Below, in pieces: positions 46,039-56,833 of a stretch of 64,000 nt of DNA. The stretch covers positions 4,314,530 through 4,378,529 of the forward strand of contig JAVTLE010000023.1 of NCBI GenBank assembly GCA_033439295.1. Reading direction: 5' to 3'. How positions within the stretch are numbered: position 1 is the stretch's first letter; every line of letters starts with the position of its first letter. The position numbers were made by a program, and so were the translations under genes. Under the pieces are notes generated by a model that did not search any database, was not told the DNA's origin, and was given only the letters and a program-made list of their open reading frames with translations. Origin of the DNA: Deuterostichococcus epilithicus. Taxonomy: Eukaryota > Chlorophyta > Trebouxiophyceae > Prasiolales > Stichococcaceae.

Positions 46039-49000
46039 TCATCGTATTTCTTCCGTCCAGCTCTGCTGCCATTGCAACAGACGCACCGCCAACGGCATCT
46101 CATCTGCTGCATCACACTCTTCTGGCGAATTCAGGGGACTCTCTACTGCCGCATGCGCTGCAGCCTGCAATGCAAAGGCGTGGCGGTGAGCCGTAGCAGC
46201 AGGTGAAGGAAGCCGTCCTCACATCAAAGTAGGCAATTTGGGTGGCGACAGCAGTTGGAAGCTCGTTCCAGTTGGCACTTGACGAATGATGCAAGGGTAT
46301 GGTGCAGCAAACTCACTGAGTCACAGGGCAAAAGTTCATTTGGGCACTCTTGACCAGCAAGCTCACTGCCGGAGGAATGCGGAACAACACAGGAAAGTTT
46401 GGGCACACTGCTACAATGGAAAGGGAAACTAGCACCACCAATGCTCAGCCTTTGCATTCCTCAGGTTTTGCATAGCCAACAGAACACCCAGCTCAGCCGG
46501 TCTGCGCACCATGCCGGCCGCCATTGCCTGCGCCGGGGGCTGCCCCCGCAGCAGCGCCGCAGCAGTGCCCGCCACCAGGGCGTCCCCGGCGCCGCTGGTC
46601 GTCGCCACCACAGCCGGCTCCGCCTGCAGCAAACGATGCATCAACGATGCACCAAGGCCGTTGTTCTGTCGCCCATCATGTGGCCTCTGTCGACGCAGTG
46701 TGGTCCCTCTTCCAGCAGCGCATGCCTTCCCCGGAATGCGTGCTATGCTAGGTGTCAGCGACTCGCCACCTGCACTGACGTGATGTCCGGCGTGCAGGGC
46801 TTAGCCACTGCCCAAGCACTGCTCGGAACCGGGCATGCCGTGCGCTGCTCACCGGCAGATGCGTGATGCGGACCGCCATGTGGTTGCCTGGAGCGGGCGG
46901 TCCGCTGCCTCCGCTGCCGGCGCCTTTGCTGGCGTCGCGCTGCAGGGTGGCCAGGGCTGCGCCGGCGGCGCCGAGCGTCAGCACCACGTGGCCCACGCCT
47001 GCCTGCGGCACAACACCCTGAACTCTAAGCGGGAGATCGCCGGCCAAACGCTCCAGGCCTCAGCACCAGCCAGGTCCACAAGACATGGGTGTCAATGAGC
47101 AGGCATGGTGCAGACGCCCCTGCGGCTCCTGCTCCAGCAGGAGTCGCAGGCTCCGTGCGATGCCAGGGCGGGCGCTTGCCGGCTGCTGCGCGGCTTTTGG
47201 AACACGCCGGAAGCCACGGGTGCTGTGTCACCATCGCACTGAGCAAGGGGCGAGTGCGCGGCTCGCCTTCAGCAGCACTGCCAGATGCGGCGCCAGGCCC
47301 CGGAGCAGCTCACGCGGTCCCCGAGGCTTGCCGTCCAACTGATGCTGACGCGCCTGCAGCTGCTGCCCCGCCTGGGCGCAGCCCTGCTGGCCGACCGCTG
47401 AATGGCAGGCCTCGGACCGTGTGGCACCCGCATGCGGTAGCGGCGGCCAGCCATGCGCAGCGCAGGCGGCAGCCGACATGGCGAGCAGCTCAGCGGTGTT
47501 GGGCGACACGTATGTGACGTGTCGCAGCACCCTCGCGGCTCTGCGTACCAGCACATGCCGGTTCCGTCATGGCATGCTAGGTGATCGCAGCATCACTGTT
47601 GATTTCATCCACGATCCGCATGCAGGCAAGTTTTTTGAAGGATATGCGCTGCTGCTGCAGCTGGAGACGATGACAGAGTTCGCTGACCTGACAGACTTGG
47701 GAACCGAGACGGGCTCGAACCACACAGGCACGCCTGCGTCCGCTGCCGCCCGACACACCGCCTGTAGGTTGAAATTAGGCGATTGCAGCGTCAAGGGCAT
47801 CATCTGCTTGTGCAAGCCAAGGGCCATTCTCGGAGCGTTGGCTGGTCCACATGCTCGTGCGCGCTCGTCAGCGGCCGCAGCATCAGTGCCAGCATCGGAA
47901 CGCTGATGAAAGTCCGATGGGCAACTGGTCTGGACAAGCTTGCCCCGTCTGCTCAGCGAACTGCGCAGCACCTCAACAGCTGCAGCCGACAGGTTGGCGT
48001 CCACAATGACGAGCGGCGCAGCGGCAATGTCGGATGCATGGCGCCGCAGCAGCGCGGCCGGCGTCAGCTGCCGCTCCAAGGCCTCCACATCCGCTACTGC
48101 TGCTGCCACCTGCGCAGCGTGGACATGCCTGCGGATGCTCGCTGTCTGTGCATGGAATTGCGCCGCCAGCAGGCTGTCGGCACCTCCGGGATATCCGCCG
48201 GGACACAAGCGACGCAAGCTGCCACCTCTCGTGCCCGTACCTCAGCCCTGCCCCTGCCCGTGGCGCTGCGCCATGGCAACGCTTCCGCCTCAGCACAGCT
48301 GCAAACCTCACCTGGTCCTGCCAGCAAGGTTCCCGGGCCAGCTCGTATTATGGCAGCGACCAGAAATTTCTCCGCCTTACCTCCCCGGAGGCGCCAAAGA
48401 TTATGGACACGGCGGCCGTCGCGCCGGAGTCGGCGCGCAGCACGCCACGCGTAGGCAGGCCGCGGGCCGTCAGGTCCGCCACCAGGGCGTCGCCCGCGGC
48501 GTCACGCCCAGCGCAGCTGACCAGCAGCGGCGGCGGCGCCAGCCTGGGGACGGAGGACAGGAGGTCTGGCGGTAGAAAGTGGGGATCCGCGTCTGTATTG
48601 TGGTAAGCCGCCCGCCGTCGCCCGAATGCCGGCGGCCGCCCGCATGCCCGAGAGCTCCATCACAAAACTCTCTCAACCGCATGCTCTTTTCGTACAGTCG
48701 GCCAGCTGCGCACGTCGGCAGCCGAGGACCTCATTGCAGTGGGCCACAAGTCTTTGACGAGCACCTACAGCACTGCGCCAGCCCGACGGCGATGTTGCGC
48801 GCCACGCCGCCGGGCGTATGCCGCACTGTCCCTGGCACCGACCCGCCGGGCTGCACATCCGCGCTGCCGGCCGCAGGCTGGGCCTGCGCAGCCAGGGGCG
48901 ACGAGGGTTGCGCCTGCAAGCTCTGGAGCCGCCGGCGACTGCCGCCGCACGGTCATGGCAGCAGAGGGCACGGTGCGCATCAACTCCAGTTGCGGTTCCG

Positions 49001-49301
49001 CAGATTGATGATGACATGAAGACACACACATGGGCAGGGAGGCGGATGGAGCAATCACCTGAACAGCAACATGCATGATGCAGGCATGAGAAGCCACCTG
49101 AATATCCGTTACCAAGCCGCCGACGACGACTGCCGGCGCGCCCGCAACATCGCGCCGCAGTGTGTCTGGCACGGCTGAAACCTGCAGATGGCTGGTCAGG
49201 ACGGCCATCCTCTCTGCTGGTCGATTTCCTGCGGCCATAGTGGCCGGAGGTGTCCAACCAAGCTTGCGATCGGGCGCATCGGACCCAAAGTTGTTGGCCA
49301 T
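46039..49301 (-). CDS. Pseudouridine kinase, PfkB family
   Basis: Phosphorylates pseudouridine to pseudouridine 5'-phosphate, the first step of pseudouridine breakdown. Exon 1 (49301-49098) contains APAVVVGGLVTDIQ. Exon 2 (48913-48765) has GGSVPGTVRHTPGGVARNIA. Exon 3 (48543-48381) has AGRDAAGDALVADL. Further exons cover PLVIVDANLSAAAVEVL (from about 48109), VPVWFEPVSVPKSVR (47767-47693, the subgroup hallmark), VTYVSPNTAELLAM (to about 47425) and GHVVLTLGAAGAAL (about 46990). The exon at 46623-46510 has the catalytic TTSGAGDALVAG. The last exon, 46164-46039, reads AAAHAAVESPLNSPEE and ends with TGA. The start may instead be an in-frame ATG at 49238 or 49208. Some middle borders are approximate. 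The gene is divergent from the sHSP gene. Confidence 0.83.
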
Positions 49302-49735
49302 TGCCAGTGCAAAGGTGCCTCAGGACGTCCTGTCAACCGGTCAGTGCAACGTCCAGAACCATCTTAACGTTCAACATCGATAACAACTGCTGGAGACGCG
49401 CCTCTCTCCGCTTTCAGGGCTCAATTTTCCCTCCCGCCAGCAGCTTGTCGAGCTCCTTGCGCGCTGCTACATGTTGCCGCCGCATCGCCGCCGGCATTGA
49501 GATGCTAGACCCTTCTCGATGCGACCGACACCTCGAGAGAATTCTGGCACGCAGCTTGTGCTTCATATACTCCTCGACTCCTTTGAAATCTTCATTGTCA
49601 TCTTGACACCTTCTATAGCTCTCTCTCAAATTTCAGGCAATCTCACAGCTCCCCGATAAATCATCAAGGCTGTCATCGCGCACTCGGAATTCAAGCAAGC
49701 ACCTTTTCAGCCTCGGACAGCCGTTTGATATCGGA
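49302..49735. promoter_or_regulatory. Shared upstream region of pseudouridine kinase and small HSP genes
   Basis: 434 bases between divergent start codons. TATAG at 49611 and CATATA near 49564 are possible TATA elements for the plus-strand sHSP. Two GAATTC sites resemble half of a heat-shock element, but I find no clean array of alternating GAA/TTC units with two-base gaps. Confidence 0.35.
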
Positions 49736-51382
49736 ATGGCGCTTGCAAACTACAACTGGGACACCACGTCTGACCTGTTCGCTCCCTTCTTCGGCGGTTT
49801 TCCTGGGGCGGGAGCAATCACGCAGCGTTCATCCAGTTCAGAAAGAGTGAGAAACGTACCGCTGGACGTGATTGAGGTGAGAAACTGACGAGATTTCCGC
49901 CATTGTGGCAGCTGCGGCAATTGCTGCTGAAAGGGCTACCACTCTGCCTGCGCTGATGTTCTGATGGGCACATTAACGGACGTTCTGAATTGGCATCCTC
50001 GTTTGAGGCATCACTACATGCTGCTGAAACACTGCATGACTGTGATTGAAAGGATTGGACGCGAGCTGGCGCCAATCTGTTTTGCAACATAAGACACCCT
50101 GCATTTGCCAGCCCTGCACGCAGTAGAGGTGCAGCTGTGGCAGACGCCGTGATTTGGCCGACCGACCCTTTCGGAGATGATATCAAACCAACCCGCATCA
50201 CGGACCCTATGGACCCCCTCCCCCGCCCGCGGCGCATGCGCATGCGCTCTCTGCCGCCGTGCGCAGCGCATGCTTCCCAGGGCTGGCTACAACACGTTCA
50301 GAGCTCTGCAGGGGCCAATCCGTGGACATCGGTGAGCACACAGCTTGACGCGAATCCTTCGCACTGCGCGCAGAAGCCCGACAAGTTCGAGATCCTGGCG
50401 GATGTGCCGGGCGTTGACAAGAAGGACATCAAGCTGAGCGTCGACGGCGACATGCTGTCCCTCACCGTGCAGAAGGGCGAGTCCAAGGAGGTGGGATCCC
50501 CTTGCACAGCTTTGCCACTTATTGCAGTCTATCGGGATGGCGCTGTCGTAATTTCCGCTGTCTCACTGTAATCTGCCAACTCTGCTACGTCAAGTTCCTG
50601 CCCTGCCTGCCAGGCGACTGTCAGCCGCGCATCCAGCGGCTCTTGCGCAGATCAGGCTGTGCACATCTTGTATGTGCGCTGGCTGGGAAGGCGACCTCGC
50701 TGGACCGCTACAACTACGCTGTATGGATCTTGCTGCCTCTTGGCTGCGCCTGCACATGTGCAAAACGATACTCGGCATCCTCGGACGTCCCCGGCTGCCA
50801 CCCAGGACGAAATGGAGCACGAGTACCTGGAATTGCTGATGTCCGCAATCACCATCTGCACAACGCCGTCGACGAACCAGCAGGTGAGAGCTGGACTTGA
50901 CGCTGCGCAGGACGAAAAGGAGCAGGAGGGCGTGAAGGTGCACCGCTCGGAGCGCTCCTCCACCTTTGTGCGCCGCTCGCTGCGCCTGCCGGAGCAGGCC
51001 GACCTGTCCAAGGTGACCGCAAAGTACGAGAACGGCGTCCTGCGCATCGAGGTGCGTCCATCACCGTCCCTTGGGAGTCCTAGGTGCAAGTCCGCTGCAG
51101 GCGCACCTCAGTTCTGCTGCGGCGCACCTCTGACTGGACAGACAGTGTTCGATCTGTGCCGCGCGGCAGCGGTCGAGCAGCGCCCAGCAAAGGTGGAGCT
51201 TGCCGGGGAGAGCAAGGGATGATTCCGATGGTCAGGCCGTTTCGTTTGCATGCGGCGGCCTGCTAGTTGACGACGTCATGGGAGAGTGATGAGGTGTATA
51301 CTGATGCGAAATGGTGCATATTCACCTGCAGGTTCCCAAAGCAGACCAGAAGGAGCGGTCGCGCGATGTGCAGGTGCAGTGA
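49736..51382 (+). CDS. Small heat-shock protein (HSP20, alpha-crystallin domain)
   Basis: A cytosolic ATP-independent chaperone that holds unfolding proteins. Four exons in matching phase: 49736-49876, 50374-50490, 50911-51051 and 51332-51382. The N-terminus MALANYNWDTTSDLFAPFFG is the usual variable arm and has no targeting peptide. The crystallin domain starts KPDKFEILADVPGVDKKDI, continues LSLTVQKGESKE, then RSERSSTFVRRSLRLPE, and ends YENGVLRIEVPKAD. It has 149 codons plus a stop, typical for the family. The C-terminal extension ends DVQVQ and lacks a clear I-x-I motif. The gene is divergent from pseudouridine kinase and convergent with MUS81. Confidence 0.93.
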
Positions 51383-51615
51383 TGCAAGACACAGCTGTTG
51401 CACACCATCAGGCAAGAAATGACGCCGGTGAGGCGTGTACGAATCAGCAGCGAGGGGAAGGGGAGCAGACGAAGCAGCAGCAGCAGCAGAAGAAAGGGGC
51501 CATACTGACTCATGGCGCAGCCTATCCATCGACAGCTTGTCGTCTGCATGAGAAACGAAAATATTTGGCGCAAGACGCGGCAGGAAGATAGATCAGTCAT
51601 CTGCTTGCCATGTTT

Positions 51616-51620
51616 TTACA
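51616..51620 (-). terminator. Candidate polyadenylation signal of MUS81
   Basis: TGTAA on the minus strand, about 245 bases past the MUS81 stop codon. A short motif, so support is modest. Confidence 0.3.
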
Positions 51621-51718
51621 GGATGGTTCTAGACAGCGAAGTGAGGTTTCGCTGTGTTCGAACAGCTGTGAATCTTTGCAAAAATACACATTGACTGCGT
51701 TTAACAACGTTCTCACGT

Positions 51719-51723
51719 TGTAA
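51719..51723 (+). terminator. Candidate polyadenylation signal of the sHSP gene
   Basis: TGTAA about 337 bases past the sHSP stop codon and inside the region that would be MUS81 3' UTR. A short motif, so support is modest. Confidence 0.3.
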
Positions 51724-51864
51724 ATAACAAAGATTCGGTACAACAAACCTTTCTTCTGCTAGAAAGAACAAGGTTCTTTCCTTCTCACAGGTGCTTGCTG
51801 ACAGCACACGATTCGTCCAATCCACAATGTTGACACGTGCCAGCGGCATGCTGAGCGGCCATGC

Positions 51865-54800
51865 TCAGGCCTGCCAGCCGGCGCTGAACAGCGAATCGAA
51901 TATCTTCTGCCCCTTTGCATACGTCAGCCGCGTGCCGCCCGCAAACACCTGCACGAGCGGTGACACTTGATGGAGGCTCTGCGGCTGCTGAGATGCTGAC
52001 TGACCAGGCAGCTGTGGCTGTACCTTCCCCCAAACACACTTTCTTGCCTGGAGAACTCGCCACAGGCATGAGCAGGGGGCAAATACGTTCCTGCGAGGAA
52101 CGCATCCATTTGTTGGTATCCTAATTCCCCACCTCGATGCCCTCCAGCAAGCGGCCGGGCGCCTGCCGCGCGTCGCCGCCGGAGGCAGCGGCGGCCCGCA
52201 TCGCGCCGGCAAATGCCTCGAACAGCGACCGCGGCGTGGGGTACGCCCGCAGCACAGCCTCCGCGGTCTCCGGTCCGATGCCTGCGTGCCAGGGTGCGGT
52301 GCTGAGAAAAGCATAGAAACCCCGGCGATTGGACATGCAGCAGAGCCTGTTTTCAATCCTGTCCTCTGTCTATACGCCTTCCTTTCGAAGTGCCGGCGCC
52401 AGGCAGATGCCTCCTGGCGCAGCCCTGTGGGGTCTTTCGCTGGACGGAATCATCCCGTAGGGGGCGGCTTCACAAGCGCTGGGGAGCGCTCTGAAGGCGG
52501 GCCACTCAGTCCGCCTGCCGAAAATTGGGACTGTTGGCGAGCTGATGTCTCTGTCCATTGCAGGACGCTCATTACTTCAGTTGTCGAGAAACTGGGAGAA
52601 AACTAAAATTGAACGTAATCAAGGCAGAGCGTCGACCTGCAGAAAAGATCTCTCACCTCGCACGGACGCCAGCACCAGGCCCCACCAGTCGCGCACGGTC
52701 TGCTTGGAGTTTGCCGCAGCGCCGGCGCGCAGCTCAGAGGGCGTCGGCAGCGGCGGCTGATCCGGTGGCGTGTCCGATGCCTTCAGCGGCCCGTACTTTT
52801 CCTGTGGCAGGGGTTGCATCACCCGTAAACTCTTGCCGCCAGTTCCGAGGACCGAGTACTGCCGTCTAATCAGACAACAGGGCAGCTGAGCTACCATCGA
52901 GACCAGGGACGGCACTCCCTGGTATGCTGGTGTGTCCTGCGCATCCTGGCGCAGGGATGATTGCCAGAATCAGATCTTCAGGTGCCATGCGGAAGGCGAG
53001 GGCCACTACAGGTTGCCAGCTAGGAGCAGATATTCAGATGCTATGCACTGAGTGAGGGCCAGAATTCGTGGAGTTCGCCAGCCAGAATCAGATGTTCTGG
53101 TGCTATGCAGAAGGTGAGGTCCACTAGGCGCCGGCTGCCAGGGGGCCGCGCGGCTGGAGGAGCGCAACAGCTGCGTGAGTGCAGATCCGGGCAGCACCAG
53201 CCCCATCGGCCTCGCGCACTGGTTGCCGGTGCCACTTGCATTTTGTCCCTTGCTTTGTTTGGTTTCCGCACCTGGATGGCGGCCGTCAGCTGCGCAAACA
53301 GCTGCACAGTGTGCCCGATGCCATTGGTGTGCAGCACCTCGTAGCCGGTCCACACCTCCGTCTCCACTGCCGCTGTCTTCACGCTCTGGCACTCGGACGG
53401 GCCTGCGCGGTTCGTATGAGGCTGAAATCTTAGGAATTTCCTGTCCAGCTATCGCGCAGAGCCTTCGCGCACCATCCCCCAGCACTGCCATGCCTGCAAT
53501 ACTCCTTGTCCTGACCGTCTTCACGCTGGCGATCAGCCTCGAGCGGCCGCTCGATCCAGGCGGCATCCAGGCGGGTGAGAGCAGCGCTTCCTGAGCCGGC
53601 ACAAGTGAGAGCCGGCACAAGTGAGAGCAGCGCTTCCTGAGCCGGCACAGGCAGACAAGGACCGTACTGGGCAGCGTGTTGGGCTCCCCTTCCAGGATGT
53701 ACAGCAGGTGGCGCAGCCCTGTGGCGCGCATGTCTGCCTTCTGCCGCTTGAAACGCCCGTCCTTAATCGACTTTGCCAAGTCGTCCACTGCCTTGCGCTC
53801 CGCCAGATAGTCAAGAAGATAGCCCTCGCTGCCGCCGGCCCTGCAGCGCAGGGCAAGGCGGTGGGTCTGCGAACCACGCCACACTCGCAGATCGAGCAAA
53901 GACTTGAAGGGCAGCGCAGGGCAGCCGCTCAAATCGTGCTGTCTAGCATGGCCTCCGCTGCAAGACAACCCACCCAGGTGTCCGGGAAGACACCCCACAG
54001 AATGGGCACCGCTGCAGAGGGGAGAAGCACGCCGTCCGATACCCGCTAGAGGGGTTGGGGGGTTGGACACGATGGGGGTGCAGCAGCAGTGGACGACACA
54101 CAAGCGCATCTGGGGCGGGGGACCCAGGCGGTGACCTGAAAAGGTGTCGGACACGGTACGCAGGTGCAGCGGCAGGGATGAAGTGCAAAAAGTGCACCTG
54201 GGGCGGGCGACCCAGGCGGCATCGCCGCTGGCGAGGTGCGTCGCCTCCGCCGAGACGCCGCGCCCGCGGATGAGGGCCAGGTGGTGCGCCAGGCTCTCGC
54301 TGCGGCCCGCAAACGCGTGCCCGCCGGCAGAGTGCCGGAACTGCACAGGTAGAGAACGACGGCGGCGTGGGGCCGGGCCTTGACCTCTCAGGCGCAGCGG
54401 GCTGTGCCAGCCGTGCCATATGCAAGTACTGGGATCACGCGTACCTGCGGTAGTGCCGCCGGTCGCCCCGGAGCACACCGCCATTTGACTCCCGAATCTG
54501 GAAACGGGGTCGCTGACATGGTCCCGAATATGTCTTTTCCATGCTTCGCTACAGGTGCCCACCTGCTCGCGGTTGTCAACGAGCAGCGTGATGTCGTACA
54601 CGTCGCGGAAACACGCCCCGGGCGGCAGCGGCGGCAGCCGCACGGCGGCGTCGCCGGTCGACCCGGTGACAGGGTCCGCCAGCGGCGGCAGCAGCGGCCG
54701 CCCCGCTATGAACACGCCGCTGCGTGACCCGCTGGCGACAGCCGCACCACCAGCGCTGCAGCACAGGGTGGCCGAAATTGGATCAGTCTGGGGTCGCACA

Positions 54801-56741
54801 ATGAACTCCTGGTTGCGCCAGCAAACTGGTGCAGGCCTTACCTGTAGAGAGCAGCAGAAGTACGGCAGCGCAGGGGCCGAGGTTCAGCCGTATTCCCTAT
54901 GAGGGTGGACAGGTTGTGGGACGAGAGAACTTTGCAAATCCTTCCTGTGGAAGGCCGGGGGTGTAGTGAGTGCACTAGCTGTGGGTTTCCTGGCTGTGAA
55001 GGCAGAGCGTGCCTTGGGAGCTGCGCTGCAGGCGCTGACGGCATGGCTGCTGGTACGCTGGCGCTCCTGCAGTGTGAGAACCCGATGGCGTGAGCTTCGC
55101 CAGAAAGAGCGCTTGGCAGCAACATCCCGTGCGTTTAGGCCTATTGATGAAAGGAATCTGAATTCAAAAAGGTGCATATGCTGGACGACATTCCTTGATG
55201 AGGCAAGCTTCAGCAGGCACCTGGCTGCTGCAGCGGCCGAGGCGTCGAATGCCGGCGCAGGCCTATCCGCGAGGCTGAGCCCAGCAGCTGCAGGCGGCGC
55301 CGACGCCATGCGGCGGGCAGGCGGCGGCAGCGGCGGCAAGCACGGCCCCTGCTGCACGCCGTTGGTCATGCCAGCACCTGCGCCGACTGCGTGGGTGCCG
55401 GGCTGCTGTGGAGGCGTCATCCTCTGGCCTGCGCCTGGAGCGGCGCCGCTGACGGCAACAGGCCACTGCAGCAGCGCGGCAGCCTGCTGCGGCGGCGCGG
55501 CAGCCGTGCCGACACTCTGCTGTCTGCCCAGCTGCAGACCATTCAAGCCCTGGGAGCCGAAGCTCTCGCTGCCCGCGGCCGGCTGGGAGGCCGCTGCAAA
55601 TTCGTCGCAGTCGATGATCTCGCAGTCAGAGGAGGCAGACGATCCTGCCGGTGGTGGCGCCGGCGCCAGTGGCGGAGCCGGCACCGGCGCTGGCTTCGGC
55701 CGGGTTGACCGTGGCGGCTCCCTGACCCTGGCCCGGGACACCGGCTGTGGCGACGGCGGCGGAGGCGTGGCTCGCAGCGGCAGCACGGCCGCGCAGGCGC
55801 CGCCCTCCTCATCCGAGTCGGAAATGTCGATGACGTCGAGCGCCACCTCCACGCAGTTGCCGCTGGCGCGCAGGGCCTGCATCAGGCAGCGTCTCGATCC
55901 AGGGTCCGCCACTGGAGCCCTTTGGATATCTGCTTTCGACCTTGGGTTCGTGTTAGAGTTGGGCTTCATGCTGATCTTTGCCATGATAACACCAATGCCA
56001 GAGTTTGACAGGGGCCACTCCGGCCCAGAAGCATGCTGCTGCAGGCTGATGCCTCTCGTGACGGTGCAGGTATGCAACACGTGGCATTGGTGGTGCATGT
56101 TCTCAGACCCAGCCACCGCAGGTCCCATCCTGCTCGCTTTGTCTCTCGCACCTTGCACGCTTTGTCCACATCATAGCCCATCTCCATGAGCTGTGCGACG
56201 TCCTCGTCCCGCGGCGCCGCCCAGCTGCCGCCGCCCCGTGCGCCGCCCGCCGCTGTGGCTGCAATGCCGCCCGCGTCCACGGCGGCTGGCTGCCTGCGCA
56301 CGGAGCAGGCGCGTTGCCAAGCTGAGACCGACATCGGCGCAGGTGGTGAGCTACTGGCACTTATCTTCGGCTGGGTGCGCAGACCACTCCTCCATTCGTT
56401 GGACCTAAGCATCCGAGGCCCTCCCTCCTGGCCGTGCGGCTACTGGCATGCAAGAAATCAAGAGGATTTCGGCCTTCAAGCGCACCAAATCGAGTCAAAG
56501 AGGGTAGGCCTGAAGCAAAAGCACGCATTGGTGTCATTGCCTATGACCTGACCTGGGAGCCGCGGCACCGTCGCCTGCCGCCTCGGCAGCGTCCCACTCC
56601 CCCGGATCGGAATGGCTGTCCCAGCGCTGCTGGCCCGCCGGCTGCGCTTTGCGCCACTTCTTCGGCGCTGCCTGCGCCATCCATTCGGAGTGCTGTGGTG
56701 AGATGAGGTGCGGGAGTAAGAATCTGAAGCATGCAGCTCGG

Positions 56742-56833
<92 letters not shown>

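Larger units (their letters stand above)
51383..51864. other. Tail-to-tail region of sHSP and MUS81
   Basis: 482 bases between convergent stops. TGTAA at 51719-51723 would serve the plus-strand sHSP. TTACA at 51616-51620 is TGTAA on the minus strand and would serve MUS81. If both are used, the two 3' UTRs overlap by about 100 bases. Confidence 0.45.

Noticed and set aside
46429-46500. C-terminus of pseudouridine kinase reading RRPAELG to a TAG at 46429
   Set aside because: A GTGCGC donor at 46510 and an in-phase exon at 46164-46039 give the expected Ala-rich PfkB C-terminus, so this stretch is intron.
49500-49735. Heat-shock elements upstream of the sHSP
   Set aside because: Only GAATTC and loosely spaced GAA/TTC pairs are present; no proper alternating array was found.
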